A DNA stretch of 64,000 bases from positions 384,522 to 448,521 of the forward strand of contig NMRA01000368.1 of NCBI GenBank assembly GCA_002633005.1, written 5' to 3'. This DNA comes from Phoronis australis (Eukaryota > Phoronida > Phoronidae). Positions 15,001 through 24,900 of the stretch are shown here, one piece after another (position 1 is the first letter of the stretch; each line of letters begins with the position of its first letter). A model generated the notes under the pieces. The model was not told the DNA's origin, did not search any database, and saw nothing but the letters and a program-made list of their open reading frames with translations. A program made the translations under genes and the position numbers.

Positions 15001-16082
15001 AATTTTGTTAAGCACAGACCGATTGATGCGTGTCCAACTTAACAGGCAGGTTTTACTGTATGATGCATAACTTGTACATAGTGCTTAGTTCTGCATTGTA
15101 ACTCAGTAGTTTTAACAACCTTCACACACACCCTGCTTATCAAATGCTCCATGACAACTTGTTTAAGGCCTGTGTACAACTTTTCCCCATGTTTGTGCAA
15201 CACCATGGTGTATGCATTCCTGTACAGCTCCTCAAAACTTAGGCCACTGTTATTCTTCTTCTGTATTTCTTGGATGGCATTCTTCAGCAGTGACCATATG
15301 TTATTCACATACTTTTCATCCATCGTCATCTGAAAATAATAAGACAATATAAAATATGTACTTCGTAAAGTGCCCGGTTTTGTGGTACTCTTCTGTTGCT
15401 GTTTGAGTCTCACAATGTAAAGGGAAACAAACATTTACTCACAAAATCCTAGTAACTGACAAAATCCGTGAATGTCTAGTAACAACCAACCTGACAGAAG
15501 ACATTTTTGAAGCACTGCCAAGGTAAAGTAAAAACCAATCCCAAGTTAGTTCAGTTAGAAATTGCATCACATATTTAATTAAATTTGCTTCAAAGAACGA
15601 CAGCTACCAAGATGAAAACATCTTTGAATGTAAAGGGTAATGACTGCTTGGCCTGCAGTGTCCATGACAGTAAGAACATTTCAATAGATTTCTTAAGGTG
15701 TTAAGAGCAAGGATCCTCAACCCATTGACCAGACGTAGGCTGTGGCTGTGGGTTAACAGGTAAAACCTAAAATCAAACCCATAGCAATTACTCAACCAAG
15801 AAGACTTATAAACACACTTAGGGTTATCTTTATATTTATTAGGCCTAGAGTAAGCCTACTGTAGTTAGCCTGTCTAATGACCTTTTCCCCAACATGAGTT
15901 TACCAGCTTTATTGAACAACAGACAATTGTTATTTAGCACATGACTAGATATATATGACCATTCTATTGAAAAACGAACACTGGAACAATGATTTACTTA
16001 AATTCTGCACTGATTTAGTACTTACAGGAAATGCACGAATCCGCATTTTCGTGTCCTTCTTTACTCCTGCTTTGCTCGCCAT
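1..16082 (-). CDS. CUL3: Cullin-3, partial (C-terminus off window)
   Basis: Scaffold of CUL3-RING ubiquitin ligases: the N-terminal cullin repeats bind BTB adaptors and the C-terminal half binds RBX1. Coding exons in transcript order, from the middle contig: 14185-14129, 13460-13263, 11931-11818, 11189-11029, 10370-10256, 9741-9513, 9093-8948, 8574-8398, 7507-7337, 5066-4959, 4610-4486, 2733-2508. All have AG acceptors and GT donors with agreeing phases, giving residues 1-609. Recognisable stretches include [78 protein letters not shown] and [20 protein letters not shown]. The start is [19 protein letters not shown], a short N-terminal extension like that of known CUL3. The last ~160 residues, including the neddylation site, lie left of position 1. 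Exons 1, 2 and 12 occur twice. Family assignment is from remembered animal CUL3; exon limits are read directly. Confidence 0.95.
283..508 (-). CDS. CUL3: CUL3 exon 12, second copy (left contig)
   Basis: Second copy of the CUL3 exon at 2508-2733, the same length (226 nt), with intact acceptor and donor. It encodes the [10 protein letters not shown] to [11 protein letters not shown] stretch of the cullin homology domain, with nearly identical protein. The surrounding introns match too, so this is a copied genomic segment. This copy probably continues into the C-terminal exons left of the window. Confidence 0.9.
1166..6300. repeat. Degenerate repeat array with CTCF-like motifs
   Basis: Several diverged copies of a unit of a few hundred bases fill CUL3 introns at about 1166-2015, 3380-4385 and 5440-6300. 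Recurrent pieces are AAAATGGCCACTAGRTGGCG, CCAAATTTCATGAAAATCCG, AAATTGCCACTAGGGGGCAC, a CGGACGGACGCC run, and a terminal palindrome CCACATATAAATATGTGG (4358-4375 and 6270-6287; a variant near 3992). No coding capacity was recognised. The CCACTAGGGGGCAC subunit resembles the CTCF core consensus. Confidence 0.8.
2508..2733 (-). CDS. CUL3: CUL3 exon 12 (middle contig copy)
   Basis: This exon begins with G, completing the AGG codon left open by the exon at 4486-4610, and ends on a full GAG codon before GT. Its residues 535-609 cover the [10 protein letters not shown] and [11 protein letters not shown] motifs. It lies on the same uninterrupted contig as exons 1-11, so it is the copy used in the reconstructed reading frame. 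Confidence 0.92.
7531..7721. repeat. Tandem repeat, about 4 x 48 bp
   Basis: Four diverged tandem copies start near 7531, 7579, 7626 and 7674. Each has the form CATTCAATAYRWAACTGAA followed by TTGCAGTAAATGACAA. They lie in the CUL3 intron just upstream, in transcript order, of the exon at 7337-7507. Confidence 0.7.
8293..8362. repeat. Short direct duplication, about 36 bp x 2
   Basis: The string ACTAGCTACAGCCAGG followed by CACAACTTGTAATA recurs immediately as ACTAGCTACAGCCAGG plus AATGCAACTTGTGATA. It is intronic, next to the CUL3 exon at 8398-8574. Confidence 0.6.
9960..10150. repeat. Dispersed repeat shared with 40.64 kb
   Basis: This stretch resembles 40640-40790. Both contain CTTGTTTAC or CCTGTTTAC, then GACCTCGRCTGAAA, TTTAGTCGGTG and GGCCTTATAGA in the same order. 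No ends or coding potential were identified. It sits in a CUL3 intron. Confidence 0.5.
11932..13262. other. CUL3 intron, no recognised features
   Basis: Longest CUL3 intron on the middle contig free of an assigned element. I read no exon, RNA gene or clear repeat in it. Confidence 0.6.
13263..13460 (-). CDS. CUL3: CUL3 exon 2 (middle contig copy)
   Basis: A 66-codon exon, phase 0 at both ends, encoding residues 20-85 ([10 protein letters not shown] to MEHLISR). This is the start of cullin repeat 1, the surface that receives BTB-domain substrate adaptors in known CUL3 complexes. An almost identical copy lies at 15132-15329. Confidence 0.93.
14129..14185 (-). CDS. CUL3: CUL3 exon 1 (middle contig copy)
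   Basis: First coding exon, 19 codons, [19 protein letters not shown], followed by donor GTAAGTAC. The [11 protein letters not shown] ending is characteristic of animal CUL3 and fixes the start codon. The same exon is repeated at 16026-16082. Only about 770 bp of upstream DNA is present on this contig before the N at 14954. Confidence 0.92.
15132..15329 (-). CDS. CUL3: CUL3 exon 2, duplicate copy (right contig)
   Basis: Duplicate of 13263-13460: same 198-nt length, same splice sites, same 66 residues. Flanking introns are also nearly identical apart from scattered substitutions and small indels. It is best read as an allelic or overlapping contig end rather than a second functional exon. Confidence 0.9.
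16026..16082 (-). CDS. CUL3: CUL3 exon 1, duplicate copy (right contig)
   Basis: Duplicate of 14129-14185 with the same 19 residues and donor. This copy is continuous with the unique DNA right of about 16850, so the CUL3 promoter is expected upstream of here, between roughly 16.1 and 17.5 kb on the minus strand. No TATA box could be assigned. Confidence 0.9.
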
Positions 16083-18548
16083 TTTTCACAGAGGCGAGTC
16101 TAGTACACTTTATACGTAGAATAATGTCACAGATTTCCACACTTATCAATCAAATTCATTAAATCACTCGGTAAGTAGACCACTTTATAGAAAACTCAGC
16201 TGTTCAGAAAAGAAATTTGAAGAAATGAATTATTTCAATCAACGGTTCTCGCGTCTCATAAGAAAAAGTAAAGATTTTTTCAGCATATTACTTTCACTTT
16301 CAACAGCCACCGCAATTCCTTGAGGCCCCCATGATCAGGAGTCATTCATGTTTGATTCAAAAGAACAAATTCACAGTTTTGGAAATCGCAGTCCCTTCAA
16401 CACAATGATTCCTCCATAGCTCAATTTTGTGTCACTCACAGCAATGTGTAGTTATGCGCTGATAAAAATAGTTCTAGACTGCCAACAATTTTTTCAAAAA
16501 TATAAAACAAAACAAGGAATTTCCATTCGCTCTGTCTTTTAGCGGAATACACAAACTTTTGTGTACTTACCAGTTCTTTTTTAGTAAACAAAAGCAATTT
16601 AATTGGTGTTTGCGTATTGATTTTTAAATGTTACACGTAACTTTACCACCCATTGATAGGGGTCTCTGCAATGAAAGCAGCAGTGACTCACTTTGGGAGG
16701 TACTGTAACTAGTCGGAGCCGGCCCGGCGGAAACTATATGTTTCCGACTGGAACAACTACCCACCTAATCAGGTAAATCAATACATCACTTGAAATTGGT
16801 GAAAAACTTGGCATTTGCGTTTTGATGCTGCAACCATTCATTTTATGGAAATCTCGATCTATTTTAAGACAGGGCCATGAGCTGAGTCAGGTCACTTAAG
16901 TGGAAGATCTATTAGAACTCAGGGATATGCTATAATTAGCGCACTCAAAAGGGGCATTCGCGACAAATGGACAAGGACAAACTCTGAAATGTTATGAAAG
17001 CGACTTATATTTTTCCTGCATTTTAAAATGATGATTGCAGTCATGCATGTACGTACGTGCGCAACTCCGTGCTATGTGAATGTAGAATGATTATTTTTTA
17101 TATATTTTCAACACCAGATAATATTAGGCAACTTTATGCAAACTTTAAAGTGAAATGTAAATCGTTTAGATTTCTAAATGATATCGCTGAAACCAACATT
17201 TACCCGATGATATCCAAACTTCGTGAGCCCGCGAAAACTCAAAGAACAATAAAGCAAGTCATGAAGACGACATAGTTTTGACCCGGCGTCGTCTTCTTTT
17301 TTCTAACTGTTAGGCCAGCAGCATGTAGACCAATTAGTGTTACATCCGGGCGTATATTTCCACCTCGTTACGTTTATGATATTTGAGAAATACGTACAGT
17401 TTTTGGTTCCGAATTGACGCTCAAGCAAGTCAGTCAACGATCTAGTGCGGACTGTTAGTCCCCGGGAGCCTGAGTATCAAGGCTCTTGGTAGACAGATAA
17501 AACTTTACTGATTTGAATATGTTGTCCGTCTATTGGAAGACTGGCTTACCGATCGAGCCACAACGAAAGCGAAGGGGGTCCACTCGTGACGTTTGATAAT
17601 TGAATACTACTAATGCAAGGCTGCCAACGCGGCCGAGAAGGCCTAATTCAGAGTCGATTTTCGTTTTTAACCAGCTTAACAGTGGCAAATGGAGCTTTAA
17701 GTGGTATATATTACGAATAGTTGTTTTCTATGCACATAAATGTAAATGTAAATGTAAATACGGACTTAGCTATTCGTTGTCAGTGGCAAGTGTGAATGAC
17801 TATCCTAAGTTCCTTGGTTTGAAAATATTATCATAACATATTAATTCAATTGTGAGTTTCCTTCAATTCAAAAAATATTTGATTTGTGTTATATTCTGTT
17901 ATTTATAATGTACCTGGATATAACTATTCCCAGCCTAAGTTTCTGGGTTGTCAAATTAACGGGTTCAAAACGGAAAAAATAAAGAAAAAAATATTGAAAG
18001 AAAATTTATTAGAGTGGAGAGGCGGAAATAAAAAGTGACTTTGTTTCAATTTGAATGTGCATGAGTTTGTAATTTTACTGTGACAGGCATGCCAAGAAAG
18101 AGCCGTCTGAGTCACCCAACTTTGATCGGCTTGCCTTGATTCCACTCTATAGGCCTATCTATGATAGCTGCACGGCCCTAGCTCCCGGCCACGGCTAGTG
18201 GCGCGTACTGCCGGACTGCTCGAGGACGGACCAACCATACACCCAGATATTATTCCCTGCCCGCGGTACCAAGTTCCCCGGCATATAGACCGTATCAAAC
18301 ACATCTATTGAGCTATTTTCGAAATCATTATTTTGAACTCGCAAAATAATTAATTCCGGCCAAGTATATCATCTACCGTGCGCCGAGCCTTCAGTACACC
18401 GGACAATTGCACCCGTCATGAACTGGTACATACGCGGAACAAATTACACAGTACAGATGGGCGGACTCAGTAGAACAGAATTTGAAATTTCCCGAACTGT
18501 CTCCTTCACAGATCCTTTAGCGGGTTCACAGGCACGACATCAGACCAG

Positions 18549-18556
18549 TGACGTCA
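18549..18556. promoter_or_regulatory. CRE-type palindrome
   Basis: Perfect TGACGTCA, the CREB/ATF consensus, in a GC-richer part of the divergent intergenic region. Function is inferred from the motif only. Confidence 0.3.
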
Positions 18557-19564
18557 GAGTGACTGTGCCTGACCCTCTGATTAACTGAAGCCGCAGTGAC
18601 TGGGCTGGCCAGCGGAGGGGCCGGTGATCAGGGCAGTCAATACCAGTGAAATTGACTTGTTACATCTCATAAAGTTTTAGACCTCTTCATCAACAAATAT
18701 ATATTGTCAGAGAAGCACACGAATCAAATAAGTTCAATTAATCTGGTATGAGTTCAAACTGAAAGGGATTTTAAACAAGACTATTGAGCGAAACACCTAT
18801 CCACAACACGGCACCGCTCGGGGCGCTGCAGTCATAACGGATACCACGTGACAATCACCATCGCCACAAGAAGCTCAAACTTGTTGAGTGAGCTTTTCAA
18901 CTCATAACTTACAAGTAATTGACAAATACCTACATTATAAGGAGATTCATCAATAATGCTGTGATGTGCTTATAGTTGTATCTTACCAGAGATTTGATTC
19001 ACGCTTTGCTGTAACTGTTTGCAGGTAAGGATTATGTGTTTATTCGAAAAATTGAATTTACATTTACTGAACTGAGACTGAGTCTCACTGTCAAGTTGTT
19101 GCAGCCCAAACTGATGCCGTGCACCAAACTGATTTGGCACACTTCAGTTTGTCACGGGTTGGTGAACCAAACTGAGGCCTCTGCCAAACTGAAGCTGCCG
19201 TGACTTCCCAAAATTTTGCAAGTGTATAGTTCGTTGATTTCTTGATGCTGAGCAGCTAGAAACTGGCAATGGAAATGAGTCTTTACGCACCCACGCAGTG
19301 CCGTAGTGGAATGAGTATCTCTATTGACTGGTAGGATAGTCGGCATACAGCTGTGTCGTTATCAATTTGACTGTAGCAAACCAATGTTTACATAGTCTAG
19401 CTCTCTTATTGTCTGCGTAATCCAGCAAATGTTGTAAACAACGCCTGCCTGACGCTAATCGATATTTTTGCAAACGATTTTCAACAAATGTCGTGAGGCA
19501 GATTTGTTTTGTATGAAATACTTTCACCAAGAACTTCAAATGGCGAAAAATATGTTGTATTCAG

Positions 19565-19713
19565 TGGCGGATTTAGAGGGGCCAAGGAGCCCATGACCCC
19601 TCCTAAAATTCTCCCAGATTCTAGCTGGCACTTCAAGGTTGCGAATGTCGGATGGGCAAAATCCTGGCTACTACTCTGCCGTGCCCNCCTGGACCCGCCC
19701 CTGATATTACTGC
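19565..19713. mobile_element. hAT-like non-autonomous element (MITE)
   Basis: It begins CAGTGGCGGATTTAGAGGGG and ends CCTGGACCCGCCCCTG, imperfect inverted termini typical of hAT-derived MITEs. The interior contains GCGAATGTCGGATGGGCAAA. A related interior occurs in reverse at 63272-63398. A single N at 19687 lies near the right end, so that end is uncertain. Confidence 0.6.
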
Positions 19714-21534
19714 AGGTTCAATAGCTAGGCCCGTAGAAGTACTCACCAGTTGAAACACAGCTACTCAAGCTTGAAAGAACCCAATCGAGGTGCATGTTGA
19801 CACACTGCCAGCAGTATAAATAAAAGAAACATCCAGGGAAACTGACAAATCACAAGAGACCACAGAAAGATCAAAGTCAAATGATGTTGATGATTACAAC
19901 AAACGGTTGACATTCAGAGAAATTAGACTTAACTTTCACCTATCGACTTCTCTGTGTGACTGTAAGCTCAGACCAGCTTAACCACAGTGACTATTAAAAA
20001 AACGACTGGTTCAGAAGGGGTGTAAACAACTTCAGCTCTCCATGAGCGCATTGAGAGACCCTCTTTAAATAAAAGAGGCGGTTTAAGATTCAATTTGCCA
20101 TACGTATGGAATGGTGTTTTGATGTCAATGCCGCGCTGTCTGGTCAAAACGCCACCAATTGGCCAGAATAACAATAACGTCACAAGCCCAACTGAAGTCC
20201 ATGAGATGCGGATGCAACATCGCTAATTTTTGTGAGTCGCTATTCCAGTATTAGACTCTATTTGTTTTCTCAACTGGATGTCTCAAAATTTTCATGCTTT
20301 TACCATAGTGAGTATTGTGTAGTAACACCAAAGGCGTGCTTGAAAAGTTTAATCGAGTGGGATTCTAGGTTAAATCATGATAATGGAAATTTCTTGATTT
20401 TTACACTGCAGGAGAATGGTATGTAATGGCTCACGTATGAAGGTCATATGCTGGATTTATCACATGGGGGAAGTGTATTGCTAAACTGTTATGCTCCACG
20501 CCTCACTCATTGCTGGAAATTTTAGATCTGTTAACTGAAAAAAAAACATTAGCAGTAATATGGGAACTTATATTTAAGCTTTAGTTTGGTCCACTTTGGG
20601 CTGCAACAATGTCAAGCCTTAAGTCAAACATCTATTTGTCACCAGTACATAAATATAATTATGTGTACTTAAGCAGGCCAAATCCAGGCTGACTTTCAGT
20701 GGTGACGGATTCAATCATAAACAATTTCTAAGAACGGGTCCAACAAACCACGACCAGTCATTCTTCTACTTGCATTGTCCATTGCCTGGTGTTGTGTTGT
20801 CATACAGTTAATGCATGTCAAGGTGGTCAGATAGGGAGTAGGGAGCCTTTCATGTTTCATATTGAATTTGATAAGAACTTACTGGAGCAGTACATTTTAA
20901 GGACTATCTAGAAAAATAATAACTATTCGTGGATTGTTGGACCCTTGTTTCTTCCTTGGAAATTTGTGCAGATTTTTGTTTGATAAAGATGCCTGAAACT
21001 GGGCACATCTCAACTACTGGACTGACAAGGCAGGGAGACCTGTGGTTTTACTGGTTAGAATATTCTGACTCTCAAAAAGTACTAGGTGTTGTAATGTGAC
21101 ATTTTTTGACTTCCAGGTGAGACACACAATCGTCTAAAGACTTACCAAATTGCCATCAATAGGCACAAATTGCCTCGTGGCCTGACAGTTTGGACCCTTG
21201 ACTCGCATACAAATTGTCCAGGGTTCAGTGCTGACTGTCAACAGGTGGATTTTACAACACACTAGATTACACTTGCAGTTAGTCGCACTCTTTCAGCTGT
21301 TTACATTTTCTGATTCCAAAACCAAAATGTGTATTTGTGTACTAATTGTACGGACCGATTTCTTCTTGCCTTTGCTAAAACATCAATAAGTTCTTGTTGA
21401 GGTATTAGGGTCAATATTATTGACCTCAAAAATTCATGGCGGCCTTAACTGTATAAACTTCTCATTTTATCTAGTGATAGAAAGGAAGTTTTTCAGTGCA
21501 GAAAGCAGTGGCAGTAATATTTCAGTAGTTGACC

Positions 21535-21848
21535 AGGGTTGGATCCAGGATTTTGAGTTGGGGGGGCAGGGCACAGTAATAACCAGAATTTCGCCACAAG
21601 CGTGCGCCCAGCCTAAAATGTAGGGATGCAGTGGTCTCGAATTTTTGGATTTGTGAACCTTAATGCTAAAAAAATGGTAATCGGGGTTTATTCAAGGCCT
21701 ATGCATTGTGCATTTGACCCCCAACCCCCCTTGTTTGCGCGCATATGCTAGTCAGCAATTTGACCCCGAACAGCTAAATGGTATCTGGGAGAATTTTAGG
21801 GGAGGGCATGGCCCCCTTGCCCTCCCCTCCCCTAAATCTGCCACTGTT
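21535..21848. mobile_element. hAT-like non-autonomous element (diverged)
   Basis: Ends CCAGGGTTGGATCCAGGATT and CCCCTAAATCTGCCACTG are imperfect inverses and match the element at 19565-19713. Interior is G-rich then C-rich, non-coding. It lies just upstream of the first coding exon of the ERICH6-like gene. Confidence 0.5.
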
Positions 21849-21914
21849 GACGATATCCAATTGATGACATGCTTTCAATTGTATTTTCACTGTAGGTTTC
21901 CTAGTGGACTCAAC

Positions 21915-24900
21915 ATGTCGAGAAATTCAGACGACAGCTCTCTTGAGAGTATGTCGGACACTGAGGAAGTTGGACGTCCCAATGATGTTCGGCCGCCTTC
22001 ACACGTGGAAACGGGAAGAACTAGTCAAACAATGCCACCACTGAGGACAGGGCGCAATACGCCATTGAGTGACAGAATGTCTGTGGGAAGTAGGGACAAC
22101 TCAGCAAATCTCAACAGGCACGAGCCATTGCCACCAATTCGTTCTACAGCGTCTGCTCATGGTGCCGACGATGATGAGTTACCAAGTGATGAGTCTTCAG
22201 ATGAGCTGGAAAAAGTCAGTGCAGCAATGGATGATTTCAACGACCAAATTGTTTCAGGTAATCAGTGTTTTAGTTCAGTTACTTATTTCGTTCTTATCAT
22301 GTTCAATCTTTACCAGGACAATCTGCATGAATTTGTTAGAAAACGAGGTGTTGTGTCCAAACTGCACTGGTTCTGCATGTTTGGAGCACACGCTCTTTCA
22401 CTTTTGCGTTGTTAAAGTTGAGACATTGTGTCCTAAACATCAGTGCACAAGGATCATTGTTGCAGCACGACTAATGTGTGCAAGGGGTGAATAGAACACT
22501 CATTTGTCTGCTTTAGAGTGAAGGTAATACCAGGACTTCATACATTACTTTTATTAACATTAATGTCTTCTTGGTAATATTAAATAACTTACAGTTTGAC
22601 TATTCTCAGAACATCAGATCTCAGAAATGAACATATTAGGAAATAAAACCTTTGGATACAAAATGTGTTTAAAATTGGTTTCTATAAATTAAAATTCCTG
22701 ATTTGTTGGATAAGACGTTTTCTATTTTTACTGGCTGTTACTGAAACGACCTAGTCACATGACCAAACCTATGGCTGGTTGAAACTCAGTCAATTTTGTT
22801 CCTGAGCAGAGGGAGTTTTCAATCAATTGTCTATGCAATTGCTCACCAATGCATACTGGCTGTTGAAAAGTAAACCAAAGAAAATGTACTACTAGTTGCG
22901 AATGGTGTAGAGAAGGTGTGCATCTTTTAGAAGAGGCATTATGGTCCAGTTTCTGGTTTCTTGGCTCGAAGTTGTGGCTTTGAGCCCCACTGGGGCACAC
23001 TGCTGGACCCTTGAGTCAGATCTCTACTCCTCAGCTGTGTTTTAACTATGTAATTAACAAAGCATAAGAATGGTTCTTGGTAATCAATGAAATGAGCCCA
23101 ACTGAACAGTCTGCATACTGGTGGCACAACATCTATCAGACAGCATGCAAAATAAGTTATTTTTGTGCTTCTTTAAACTCTAATCTTATAACATATTGTG
23201 TGTGAGTAGGCCTATAGTTTGCACAGACTTCACCATGGTCCCCAAGGACTGTCTATTAAGTCAATGCAGTTTTTGCTTGATTCAGTTTCAGAGTTTAACG
23301 ATCACCATCTGCACCATCAATCTTCCGCCACGTCTGCAGGTCAGCGAGAGGTGACCACAGGACTCGCCAGTGATGGACGAGAGATAGAGATGATCTCTAT
23401 TGACATTCAAACTGAGGTTAATATGGCTGCCACACCAGATGTCGTCCAAGGCATCAAAACAGGTAAGGTCCTTGATTTACTGTCCCTGACCACATGATGA
23501 GCTCCATGTCATTTACTGTCCGCCTTTATGAGTTTCTTTCACACTTCATCAAATAACTGTTTAATTGCCCATTTTTAACCTTTAATTATTGAAGAATCTG
23601 TCCAGAAACGTTTTCACAATTGTGACTGCCATTTTTTTGTGAAAATAAATGTTTTGCTTTCAACATGAATTTCAAAAACTAAGGTGTTGATGACTTTGTG
23701 TTTGTACTATGTGGCAATATGTAGGGAACCATGTTGCAGATTTTTCTTTGATGTAAATCAACCCACGCACTGAAGAGAAACTGTCGTTGAAATCAGCGAA
23801 AAAGGTCGAAAATTTGAAGGCCTGTACTAATGCAATTTTGTTTTGTAAATTTGAAGTTCAAAAAGTACATTTCAGGACATTTAAAGCACGTGTGTTGAAA
23901 TGAAGGGATTCGCAATGAAATATACTGACTGAAAGATGGAATGTTAGTGTTCTATTTGATTGTGTGTTTTTTCCACTTTCAGAAATCAAAAGTGGCAGGC
24001 AGATCATTTCAAGGATTGGATCGTCGCAAGCCCAAGATGCAGCACCCTTAGGTATTATTTTACAAGTTTTGACTCTTGTTTATACAAAAATATGGACTGT
24101 AATTACTCCATAGAGATATTTGTGTTGCTTAGAGAGTCCGTGTAGATGAGAAAAAATGCTCATTTGTTTGATAGAAATTCTTTTAAGGTGAAAATTAATT
24201 ATTTCTGAATGGCACTGTGCATTTTTGGGCATTCTGTAACGGTCCTTTTGGTCTCGTGCATGACTTTTCCCACCTTGCGGTGCTTCCAAAGCCTCAAACT
24301 CATGACCAAGACCATTTGCAGAATGTGCGAAATGTAATGCCATCAAATGCCAAATTGGTTGTAAGTGAATGAATTTCTTCTTCTTTCTCCTGAAAGTCAG
24401 TTTTACCAGCCACCTGTTGTATCATGTGAATTGAATTTGATGGATTTTACAGCAGCAGCCTAAGATAGTAGTCTGTAGTTATATTACTGCAACTCAATTA
24501 AATTGAGTGACAATGATACTAGCTTTTATTTGCATTGAACATACTGACAAGGTGTGGCTAACTGTTAGCTAGGAAGACAGCAATAGTAACTTACGGGGTT
24601 ACTGGATTTTGAGAACCAGTTTAGTGCCAGTTATTCAGTGGATAAAATTGTTTCTTAAAATGTTTGACACCCTGTAATTGACTTACTTGAGCTACATGAA
24701 TCTACTGTGGGCCCTAACTGACCAAACTCTGATTCGTTTTAATTGCTTTTTTCCTTCTGTAGAAGACGCATCTGAAAATAAATTAGACGCGTTTTCTGAG
24801 GATAAGACACAGGCAGATGAGACATCAAGCATGCCGTGGCCTCCTAGAGATGATGAGTTTGGTGTTCCTTTGTTGGAACTGAGCAGTGATTCTGAGGTAA

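Larger units (their letters stand above)
16083..21895. other. Intergenic region between CUL3 and the ERICH6-like gene
   Basis: Divergent intergenic region of about 5.8 kb. It should hold the CUL3 promoter and any 5' exons of the ERICH6-like gene, whose first coding exon begins after an acceptor. Left part repeats 14186-14953. A GC-richer patch lies at about 18170-18290, and a perfect CRE palindrome at 18549-18556. Two hAT-like elements are listed separately. No other coding exon was supported. Confidence 0.6.

Noticed and set aside
22069-22494. 141-aa plus-strand ORF
   Set aside because: Overlaps the first coding exon of the ERICH6-like gene in a wrong frame and runs into the intron.
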